A stretch of DNA of 57,057 nucleotides, from positions 1-57,057 of the forward strand of contig JABXJT010000025.1 in NCBI GenBank assembly GCA_013375455.1, written 5' to 3'. The notes under the pieces are model-generated. The model made no database searches, was not told where the DNA came from, and saw nothing but the letters and a program-made list of their open reading frames with translations. Numbering within the stretch: position 1 is the stretch's first letter; each line of letters starts with the position of its first letter. This document shows, piece after piece, positions 47,072 through 54,185 of this stretch. A program made the translations under genes and the position numbers. Origin of the DNA: Candidatus Helarchaeota archaeon (lineage in GTDB: Archaea; Asgardarchaeota; Lokiarchaeia; Helarchaeales; HEL-GB-A).

Positions 47072-47764
47072 TTGGAACTAGAAGCACAGAAGGAGGAATT
47101 AATTCGGAAGTACAAGAAATGGGGTCCATTGAAGGTATTACGCTCTGAAGCCGTGGAGAATGCATTTCGTGCGCTTAAAAGGGAATTATTCATGCCGAGA
47201 GGGTTGGAGAGGCGTGCTTATACAAATCGTGCCTATTTTCTTGCGGAAGGTTCCACCATTTCTGCACCTTATATGCACGTGATTTTGGCAGAGGCCTTGA
47301 ACCTTCAGGAAGGGCAGAAAATACTCGAGATAGGGGCAGGATCAGGATATCAAGCGGCACTGTGTGCATTAATCGTAGCACCGAAGGATGAGATAGGATC
47401 AGGACACGTGTTTACTATTGAAACCCTTCCTAAAATTGCCGAATTTGCACGAGAAAATATCAAAAAAGCTGGCTTGCAAGATAGAGTTACCGTTATTTGT
47501 GGTGATGGGAGCATGGGCTTGCCAGAGGAAGCTCCACTCGATCGAATTCTCGTCACTGCTTATGCCAAAAAGGTGCCCCCCTCCCTGATCCAGCAGCTAG
47601 CAGTAGGGGGGCAGCTCGTGATGCCGGTGGGGCGCTTTCGCCGCTTTCAATCACTTGTCCGTTACACGAAAGTTAATGAAACTAAGATCAAAAAGAAGAC
47701 GTTGCGTAGGTATTCCGTGTATTTTGTTAGGTTAGTGGGAGAGGAGGGATGGACACAAAAATAA
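47072..47764 (+). CDS. pcm: Protein-L-isoaspartate O-methyltransferase
   Basis: The product (230 residues from TTG 47072) has the PCMT pattern: an N-terminal helix, GSTISAPYMHVILAEAL, the SAM-binding ILEIGAGSGYQAAL, VFTIETLPKIAEFA, VICGDGSMGLPEEAPLDRIL and QLAVGGQLVMPVG. It methylates L-isoaspartyl residues in damaged proteins. GAGGT at 47060-47064 stands 7 bases before the TTG at 47072, preferred over the TTG at 47054. This leader closely resembles that of the rhamnosidase gene. A truncated copy of its 5' part lies at 45792-45908. Confidence 0.9.
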   Translation: MELEAQKEELIRKYKKWGPLKVLRSEAVENAFRALKRELFMPRGLERRAYTNRAYFLAEGSTISAPYMHVILAEALNLQEGQKILEIGAGSGYQAALCALIVAPKDEIGSGHVFTIETLPKIAEFARENIKKAGLQDRVTVICGDGSMGLPEEAPLDRILVTAYAKKVPPSLIQQLAVGGQLVMPVGRFRRFQSLVRYTKVNETKIKKKTLRRYSVYFVRLVGEEGWTQK

Positions 47765-47828
47765 AAAAATTGAAATAGTTAAGTTTTTATAATATTAGAG
47801 CAAATATTACTTGATTTTGGGGGTATCT

Positions 47829-48329
47829 ATGACACAGGAGAAGTTGACTGCGGGTTTTCAGGATTTTGATAGAAAATTCGGAATAATACTTTTTTTACTG
47901 ATCCTAATTGAAGGGTTTCTTGGATTTATGCTATATTTTATTCATGAAAATTCAATTTTCCTCTGGTTTGGCATAGTACTTATAATTTGTGGAGGGTTTG
48001 GGGCTTTTCTATTCAGAATTAAGAAATTTTCTAAAATGGATTTGAGGGAGTACGAATTATGGCGATTTATATGCGCGATAATAGGTTTTTCCTTTACAGG
48101 AATTATGTGGTGGTTCTTAGCGATTCCCGAAATTGCAGTGAAATTATTCTTATCCTGTATCCCGTTTTCTTGGGCAGGAATGTTCACAATTTGGACCGTC
48201 ATTCTATATAGGAAAAAAAAGAAGGAAGGCCCTCCTTGTCCGAATTGCTTTGAAACGACAAAATATATATCAGAAGATAAACGGTATTACTGTGAACATT
48301 GTCAAAAGTACTTCAAACGCAAGAATTAA
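47829..48329 (+). CDS. Four-helix membrane protein with C-terminal zinc ribbon
   Basis: From ATG 47829 (a TTG at 47811 is also in frame) the protein has 166 residues: four membrane segments (IILFLLILIEGFLGFMLYFI, IFLWFGIVLIICGGFGAFLF, a Trp/Phe-rich third and a fourth ending FTIWTVILY) and a zinc ribbon (CPNCFETT and CEHCQKYF). It is a distant relative of the 129-residue protein at 36571-36960, which lacks the ribbon. Function unknown. It is followed by a second small zinc-ribbon gene in the same direction. Confidence 0.65.
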   Translation: MTQEKLTAGFQDFDRKFGIILFLLILIEGFLGFMLYFIHENSIFLWFGIVLIICGGFGAFLFRIKKFSKMDLREYELWRFICAIIGFSFTGIMWWFLAIPEIAVKLFLSCIPFSWAGMFTIWTVILYRKKKKEGPPCPNCFETTKYISEDKRYYCEHCQKYFKRKN

Positions 48330-48477
48330 ACGTCCTAGGTACAGATTCCACGTTAAGGATATTGTAATTATTAGAGTAATAGTGATTTTACCGCTTCTAT
48401 TCTTATTAATAAGGTATGAGATAATTTTTGAGGAAATAGAAGATTTAAAAATAGTTAGAATACTGGTTGAATGAAGA

Positions 48478-48687
48478 ATGATGGCAAACGAAGAGATAAG
48501 GTGTATTATCTGTGGAAAAATAGAAAGGGGAGAAACCATTAAGAGGAACATCTCTTTTTATATTAAGTGGATAGAGTATCTCCCAGGGAAATGGATGTGC
48601 AGGGAATGTAAGGAAAGCGTTCATGATAAGAATTTAGGGAGATATAAGCTGCAAATGCTCTTTGGAGATCCTTTACTATTAAAATAA
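48478..48687 (+). CDS. Small zinc-ribbon protein
   Basis: A 69-residue protein with two CxxC knuckles 30 residues apart (CIICGKIERG and MCRECKESVH), a classic small zinc ribbon. It starts with two adjacent ATG codons at 48478 and 48481 and no strong ribosome site. The paired CxxC motifs make it more than a chance ORF. It lies 39 bases before the phosphomevalonate dehydratase large-subunit gene and may be co-transcribed with it. Function unknown. Confidence 0.6.
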   Translation: MMANEEIRCIICGKIERGETIKRNISFYIKWIEYLPGKWMCRECKESVHDKNLGRYKLQMLFGDPLLLK

Positions 48688-48726
48688 GATTTAATTTAAC
48701 AATCATCCCATATTGGAGGTAAAAAA

Positions 48727-50010
48727 ATGCATCTCACGAAAGAAGAAGAGAAAATATTGAATGGGGAGCAAGGAATTGCGCAGCAAGAAGCTTTGAAATT
48801 GCTCATTCGGTACGGCGAAGCATTAGGAGCTGAAAAGTTGATAGAAGTTCAAAGTGTCCATACGGCAATGGCCGTGCCTGAGCAATTTGCTAAAGTAATT
48901 AGGGGGAATTATCCCTTGCTTAATCAGGTATTGTTGTGCAGTAAGAAACCAGTCAAGTTAGATAAATTAAAGGTCTTTACGACCACGCACGTTTGCAACA
49001 TCGAACCGTACCATTATAGAGAATTTAGTGTTTCTGAGGAGGTCATGCAAGCTAATAGGGATATAAGGGCGCATTATGCGAAGCAAGGGATTGTATTCAC
49101 CTCTACATGTACTCCATATTTAGTGGGGAATGTTCCCGTTAAGGGCAATCACATAGCTTGGATGGAGAGTTCTGCGGTCGTGTATGCTAATTCAGTTATA
49201 GGTGCCTTAGGGAATATAGAGGGCATTGAAAGCACGCTGGCAGCTGCAATTGTTGGTAAAATCCCCTATGCGGGCTTTCACGTTCCTGAGAATCGGAAAG
49301 CGAAAGTGGTAGTTCAAATCGACGTAAAGCTCATTCCGCAATCGGATTTTGATGCGTTGGGCTATTTTATCGGTGAAGAGCTAGAAAATATGGGGTTGAG
49401 TTTAGATGTTCCAATTCTAACGGGATTTAAACCGGAACAAGCCACACAGGATAATTTTAAAGGGATGGGTGCAGCAATGGCTACTTCTGGGGCGGTACAA
49501 CTTTATCATATCGAGGGGATTACCCCTGAAGCGTGTATAGGACTTGAAAACACATTAGTTGATCCCAAAAAAACTGAAAAAGTGACTGTAACAGATGCCG
49601 ATATTAAGAAGACTTACGACACTTTAAGTACCGCAACAGACCCAAGGGTAGATTTAATCATTATGGGGTGTCCGCACTTCTCGTTGAACCAATTAAAAGA
49701 GGTTGCACTTTTATTAGAGGGAAAAAGCATCAAGAAAGATGTTTATCTATGGATTTTCATTCCAGCAGGATTAAAGGAATTAGCAATGGCACGCGGGTTC
49801 GGAGAAATCATTGAACAAGCGGGTGGGGTTTTAATGGTCGATACGTGTCCTGCCTTAACTCAATTCAAACCTGTAGGAGTTGAAGTCGTCGCTAGCAACA
49901 GCGCAAAACAAATTCATTACTATACAGCAGAATTTCCTGAAATTAGCACGTGGTTTGGATCAGTCGAAGATTGCATTCAAGCTGCAGTTACTGGTAAATG
50001 GGGTGCTTGA
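48727..50010 (+). CDS. Phosphomevalonate dehydratase large subunit (aconitase X catalytic domain)
   Basis: A 427-residue aconitase-X (DUF521) protein. In archaea this type dehydrates mevalonate 5-phosphate to trans-anhydromevalonate 5-phosphate in the modified mevalonate route to isoprenoids, in complex with a small swivel-domain subunit. Cysteines expected to bind the Fe-S cluster are seen in TSTCTPYL (C128), IMGCPHFS (C315) and VDTCPALT (C374). The TTGGAGGTAA-type ribosome site is strong. The small subunit, normally directly downstream, is found only from 56777; the gap holds the NACHT and TnpB-like genes. Confidence 0.9.
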   Translation: MHLTKEEEKILNGEQGIAQQEALKLLIRYGEALGAEKLIEVQSVHTAMAVPEQFAKVIRGNYPLLNQVLLCSKKPVKLDKLKVFTTTHVCNIEPYHYREFSVSEEVMQANRDIRAHYAKQGIVFTSTCTPYLVGNVPVKGNHIAWMESSAVVYANSVIGALGNIEGIESTLAAAIVGKIPYAGFHVPENRKAKVVVQIDVKLIPQSDFDALGYFIGEELENMGLSLDVPILTGFKPEQATQDNFKGMGAAMATSGAVQLYHIEGITPEACIGLENTLVDPKKTEKVTVTDADIKKTYDTLSTATDPRVDLIIMGCPHFSLNQLKEVALLLEGKSIKKDVYLWIFIPAGLKELAMARGFGEIIEQAGGVLMVDTCPALTQFKPVGVEVVASNSAKQIHYYTAEFPEISTWFGSVEDCIQAAVTGKWGA

Positions 50011-50677
50011 CTGTTTCGAAACTATTAAAAAATCTTGGACCTTTTTAACTATTTGCCTCTTTTTTAATCAACATTATCTAATTGAAAAGAATTTCGATGC
50101 GCGCCCTCTTTTTAGATTAGGTTACATAAAAATAGACATATTTCGAACGCTACCGTTAAAAAATTTTAGCCCTACATTCATATATTCCACTTTTGAACTA
50201 TAAAAATTTTATTAAGCACTTCATTTCGTATTTGATTAGCGCGAGTGGCAGGGTGAATAATGCATTCTAACATAATTATTTTTCATTTTGTTATTCCCTC
50301 ATCCCCTCCCCCTTTTCACTTTGAATGCATTCATTACACTTCCGCTCCTTTTAAAGAATGGTAAAGGTATTTACTCCTTTTATGTCCCTCCAGTTCAATA
50401 AAAACCCCAAAAACCTTTCTTACATCATAAACATGCTTTTTATGAGAGAACATACCTTTACTAAAATTAATTGGAGGTTGATTTTATTTCCACTCGTTTC
50501 ATAGCCAGCAAGTTGAAGTGGGACATTTCGGGAGGTTTGAGGATATTAAAGTATTGAAAAAGAAGTTAGAAGCTGATATATAAAATAAATTCTGCACCCA
50601 TACCTTTAAAGATAGTGTTCTTAATAATCTGAGGGGTAATCAAAATACCTTTATAAGTTCATATACTTTAATGAATT
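50011..50677. other. 667-base region after the dehydratase gene, left part of the inserted segment
   Basis: No convincing gene is present. T-rich tracts at about 50038-50067 may terminate the large-subunit transcript. A short open stretch at 50482-50583 (ending FEDIKVLKKKLEAD) could be the tail of a decayed gene, but I cannot identify it. GCAGGGT at 50248-50254 recurs at 56768-56774 just before the small-subunit start; a 7-base match could be chance. Confidence 0.5.
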
Positions 50678-50691
50678 CTAAATAAGAATTC
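50673..50691 (-). terminator. Small hairpin at the 3' end of the NACHT gene
   Basis: GAATTCT and AGAATTC flank a 5-base loop (AAATA), a perfect 7-base stem overlapping the stop codon at 50678-50680. It may stabilise or end the transcript, but short A+T-rich stems are common. Confidence 0.35.
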
Positions 50692-53600
50692 TTCTCTTAA
50701 TTCTCTTACATACCTTTTCAAGGGCTTCATACGCAGCATCATTAACTCTGGTCATTACGCAAACTTTCTCGCCTTCCGCAACCTCTTGTGAGGCCTTTGT
50801 TAGTGCATTAATTGCTTTGTCATCTCCAATTTTACCTAAAACCCTTGCAGCAGCACTTCGGACTCTCGGTTCTTTTGCATTAGTCAGAGTCTCAATCAAT
50901 GGATCGATGCCTTCTTTCATTCCAGCCCATTCGAGTGCTTTCATTGCGCAAATTCGAATTTTGGCATCCTTTTCTTCTTTTAAAACTTTAATTAGAGGCT
51001 TAATAGTTACCTTTTTTCTGAAAGACCCGAGTGCTAACGCAATACTGAATCGAATTTCAGAGGTTTTTTCAGAATTGTAGGCTTCAATTAATTGCTCAAT
51101 GATATCTTCATTTTTTAACCTCCCGAGTGATAACGCCGCTAATTGTCTCACAAATGGCGACTTCGAGGTGAGTAGCGCATTAATTAATGATTTGGAAACT
51201 TCATTGACTCCATATCCTGCAAGTAAAAACGCAGTGCTCCATTGAATATTAGGGCTTTTTGAATTTTTAAATGCCTCCATTGCTGGCTTTATTATATCTT
51301 CTTTTTCTAAATTTATAAGTGCCTCTGCTGCAATAAATTGAATTTCAGGATCTTTTGAAGTAAGAACTAATTCTAATAATGGTTCAAGAGCCTCTTCACC
51401 ACTGATCTTGCCAAGAACATCCCTAATTTCTATCCGGATTTCATAATTTTCTGTTGAAATTAGTGTTTGAAGTAAGGGTCTAAAAGCTTTTTCACTTCCA
51501 ATCTTCCCTATTGATTCTACAACTATTCGCTGAATCACATCATTTTCTTCACTATTAAGAGTTTCAATCAATGAAACGAGGGCTTTTTCAGTACCGATTT
51601 CTCCAAGAGCTTTAACAACGTTAAATCTAAGCGAATATTCATCTTCAGAATTTAAAACTTGTATTAATGGGGTTAAAGCCCTTTCATTTCCAATCCTACC
51701 AAGTATTCTTGCAGCATTCTTACGGCTTTCATAGTTTTCTGAACTTAAAAGAATTTCAATTAGTGGATCTATAGTTTTTTCGCTTTTAATCTGCTCAAGT
51801 GCAAGCGTTACGCCCCATCGAACCTCAGAATTCTCAGTGCTAGTAAAAATTTCAAGTAATTGTTCGATAATCTCCTCATTTGCAGCGTCTCCTAAAGCCT
51901 TTGCAATAAGTCGCTGAACAATCCACTTTTCCTCAATTAATTTATTCATGAGAAACTTTAGGATTCTATTGGATTTATTGAGAATTAGGGCATTAATTAT
52001 TCTTTTTTTTGTTAGTGTATAATCTGTAGTTTCATAAATTTTTAAAAGCTTATTTATAATTCGTTTCTTGATTTCTGGGTCTGTGAAATATGCATTAGAT
52101 ATACATTTTCCCAAAAAAAGCAGTTTATTATAGAAAATATCTTCACGGATTTTTTTATTTATTTCATTAATGAGAAAAGTTGCATCTTTTTTTAAACCGG
52201 CATAGAGAAGAATGGGTTCCTCCCACCAAGGTTCAAATAAATGCTCCAGAATAAAATTTATTATGTTTTCTGTTTCTTTTAATTCAAGGGATGCAAAGTA
52301 CTCTTGAAAAAATAAAATGAGAAAATCATAATTGTTAGAAGTATTTTGTTGAATGATGTGTGTCCTCTGCCAGATTTCTTTGAGAAAAGGCTCTTCATCT
52401 ACTCTCTTCAACTGAATTTGTGAGAAGTATTTTCGCATTACTTTTTTAATTTCAGACTTAGTCATAGTTCTCTTGTTATTACTATGACAGTAAAATGCTA
52501 ATTTTCTTAAAATAAATTCTTTTTTCTCTGACTCGTATAAATTTCTTAATCGCTTTTGTACATCCCATCTTCTTAATAGAACCTGAATGCATCGTTCATA
52601 TAATTCTACCCTCCTTTGAGGCAATTCTTTATCTTCTTCATAGATTATAGCAATGATTGAAATTAATAATGGAGTTTTAGCTAAACTTCTTATTCTTTCA
52701 TTTTTCATAATTGCTCTGATCATTGCTTTAGCTTTTTCATGTTCTTTTTCTCTAAACCAATTTTTGACAAATTCTCGGATCTGTTCGTCATTAAAATTCA
52801 GGATTTTGAATCTATTGAACCCCTCTAACTCATATTGATAACCTGTGAACCTAGAAGTAACAATAATTTGATTTTTTGGATATTTCTCTAGAAATTTATT
52901 AATTTTTTTAGCGATATTTTCTTGGTTATCCTTAGAAACTAATTCATCAAACCCATCCAGTAGTATTATACATTTTCCTTTTTCTAAAATATTCTCAATA
53001 AAATTCTGATCTTGGGGAAAGTGATAATTTGTTAGTACATCGTCTATATATTCTCGTAACTTTTTCCCACTTTCTAAGAATTCATGTAAAACGATATATA
53101 TTGGTACCTGACTTTTTTCTCTTTGTTCTATATTCTCTTTACAACACCTCAAAGCAAAATATTTTAAAAGTGTAGTCTTACCAGACCCTGGATTGCCTAA
53201 AATTATTACTTTTTTATAATTTTTTAAAATATATTCAGAACTTACGTTAATATCTGTTTCTAAATATTCCTCAACATCTACATAATAATCTTTTTTTGAA
53301 ATTAGTTCTATTCCCTCTTCATTCACCATTGTTCGGTTTTTTCTTTTTTCACTTAATCTTAATGGAACATATAATTCTTCCAAGGGGATGGGTTGTTTCT
53401 GACCAACTGCAGATATATCTTTTATTGTTTCAAAATCACTTTTCATTGCTTTGAAATATTTATCAAAGTAGTTAAATTCAGGAGAAAAATATGCGGGATA
53501 ATTCTCATCGATTTGATTGATTAACCACGTTCCATCTCTATAATAAATATTCCATTTTTGCTCGGTAATAAATTCATCAATAATTTTCTGAGCATTAGAG

Positions 53601-53938
53601 GTTATATGCTCTATTGTAATTAAATAGAATTTGGAAATTCTGATTTTTTCTGAAGAAATTGCATCTTGAAATGGAATAAATGCTTCTATTATTTGATTTT
53701 TAATTTTGTGAATATTTCTTTGGGTTATTTTTTCCTTTTTTAATTGAATAGCAACATATTCTTTTTCTTTAAATTGATCCACTGTATAACAGATTAAATC
53801 TTTACCAAACTCAGAAGTCCCCCCCTTAAATCTTGGTTCTAAAAACCCCATTTTGCCTAGTAGAGGTATTAATACTTGGTTTGATATGTCGTCTTCCTTC
53901 ATCGCTTTTAACTTTTGTAGTTTTTGGTGGAGATTCAA
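50678..53938 (-). CDS. Nuclease-NACHT-HEAT protein, candidate NLR-like defence protein
   Basis: A 1086-residue STAND protein. The N-terminal 150 residues match the Mrr/PD-(D/E)xK restriction fold: SEFGKDLICY with D47, followed by YVAIQLKKEK with the Q65-x-K67 variant. The NACHT domain has Walker A GNPGSGKTT (248-256), Walker B IILLDGFDE (324-332) and IIVTSRF. From about 660 to 1075 there are roughly twelve HEAT repeats of about 33 residues (e.g. SRKNAARILGRIGNERALTP). Bacterial nuclease-NACHT proteins act in antiphage abortive defence, the repeats sensing a phage trigger and releasing the nuclease. That role is inferred here. It is divergent from the TnpB-like gene. Base composition is A+T-rich, unlike that gene, so the two may have arrived separately. 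Confidence 0.85.
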   Translation of the reverse strand: MNLHQKLQKLKAMKEDDISNQVLIPLLGKMGFLEPRFKGGTSEFGKDLICYTVDQFKEKEYVAIQLKKEKITQRNIHKIKNQIIEAFIPFQDAISSEKIRISKFYLITIEHITSNAQKIIDEFITEQKWNIYYRDGTWLINQIDENYPAYFSPEFNYFDKYFKAMKSDFETIKDISAVGQKQPIPLEELYVPLRLSEKRKNRTMVNEEGIELISKKDYYVDVEEYLETDINVSSEYILKNYKKVIILGNPGSGKTTLLKYFALRCCKENIEQREKSQVPIYIVLHEFLESGKKLREYIDDVLTNYHFPQDQNFIENILEKGKCIILLDGFDELVSKDNQENIAKKINKFLEKYPKNQIIVTSRFTGYQYELEGFNRFKILNFNDEQIREFVKNWFREKEHEKAKAMIRAIMKNERIRSLAKTPLLISIIAIIYEEDKELPQRRVELYERCIQVLLRRWDVQKRLRNLYESEKKEFILRKLAFYCHSNNKRTMTKSEIKKVMRKYFSQIQLKRVDEEPFLKEIWQRTHIIQQNTSNNYDFLILFFQEYFASLELKETENIINFILEHLFEPWWEEPILLYAGLKKDATFLINEINKKIREDIFYNKLLFLGKCISNAYFTDPEIKKRIINKLLKIYETTDYTLTKKRIINALILNKSNRILKFLMNKLIEEKWIVQRLIAKALGDAANEEIIEQLLEIFTSTENSEVRWGVTLALEQIKSEKTIDPLIEILLSSENYESRKNAARILGRIGNERALTPLIQVLNSEDEYSLRFNVVKALGEIGTEKALVSLIETLNSEENDVIQRIVVESIGKIGSEKAFRPLLQTLISTENYEIRIEIRDVLGKISGEEALEPLLELVLTSKDPEIQFIAAEALINLEKEDIIKPAMEAFKNSKSPNIQWSTAFLLAGYGVNEVSKSLINALLTSKSPFVRQLAALSLGRLKNEDIIEQLIEAYNSEKTSEIRFSIALALGSFRKKVTIKPLIKVLKEEKDAKIRICAMKALEWAGMKEGIDPLIETLTNAKEPRVRSAAARVLGKIGDDKAINALTKASQEVAEGEKVCVMTRVNDAAYEALEKVCKRIKRRILI

Positions 53939-54185
53939 TTTAAAACAAAGCTCCTCGCATCTTTTATAAATTTATTATCATTGTTCTAATAAAAGCTTGT
54001 ATCACTATTACAAAAGATTTATTATAAAAAATAATTTCCTAATCAATAAATTCCTCAAAAGCAAGACACGCGCTCTCACGCAGTCCAACTTAAAAAAGCA
54101 AGCTAATCAAAGTGAGATTTCTCCTAAAGTGGAGTTTAAAAGTGATTTTTCCGAAGACACTATCAAATCACCCCCTATAGTTACA

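Noticed and set aside
48250..48474. 74-residue ORF with a hydrophobic stretch
   Set aside because: More than a third of it overlaps the zinc-ribbon end of the gene at 47829-48329 in another frame, and it lacks a ribosome site; most likely a chance frame.
50482..50583. Short frame ending FEDIKVLKKKLEAD as a gene remnant
   Set aside because: Only about 33 codons with no start and no recognisable homology; too short to call a pseudogene.
53997..54185. 63-residue N-terminal extension of the TnpB-like protein from a TTG start
   Set aside because: The segment is A+T-rich, while the gene is G+C-rich from the ATG at 54186, and no ribosome site precedes the TTG. It is open by chance or is the old flank.
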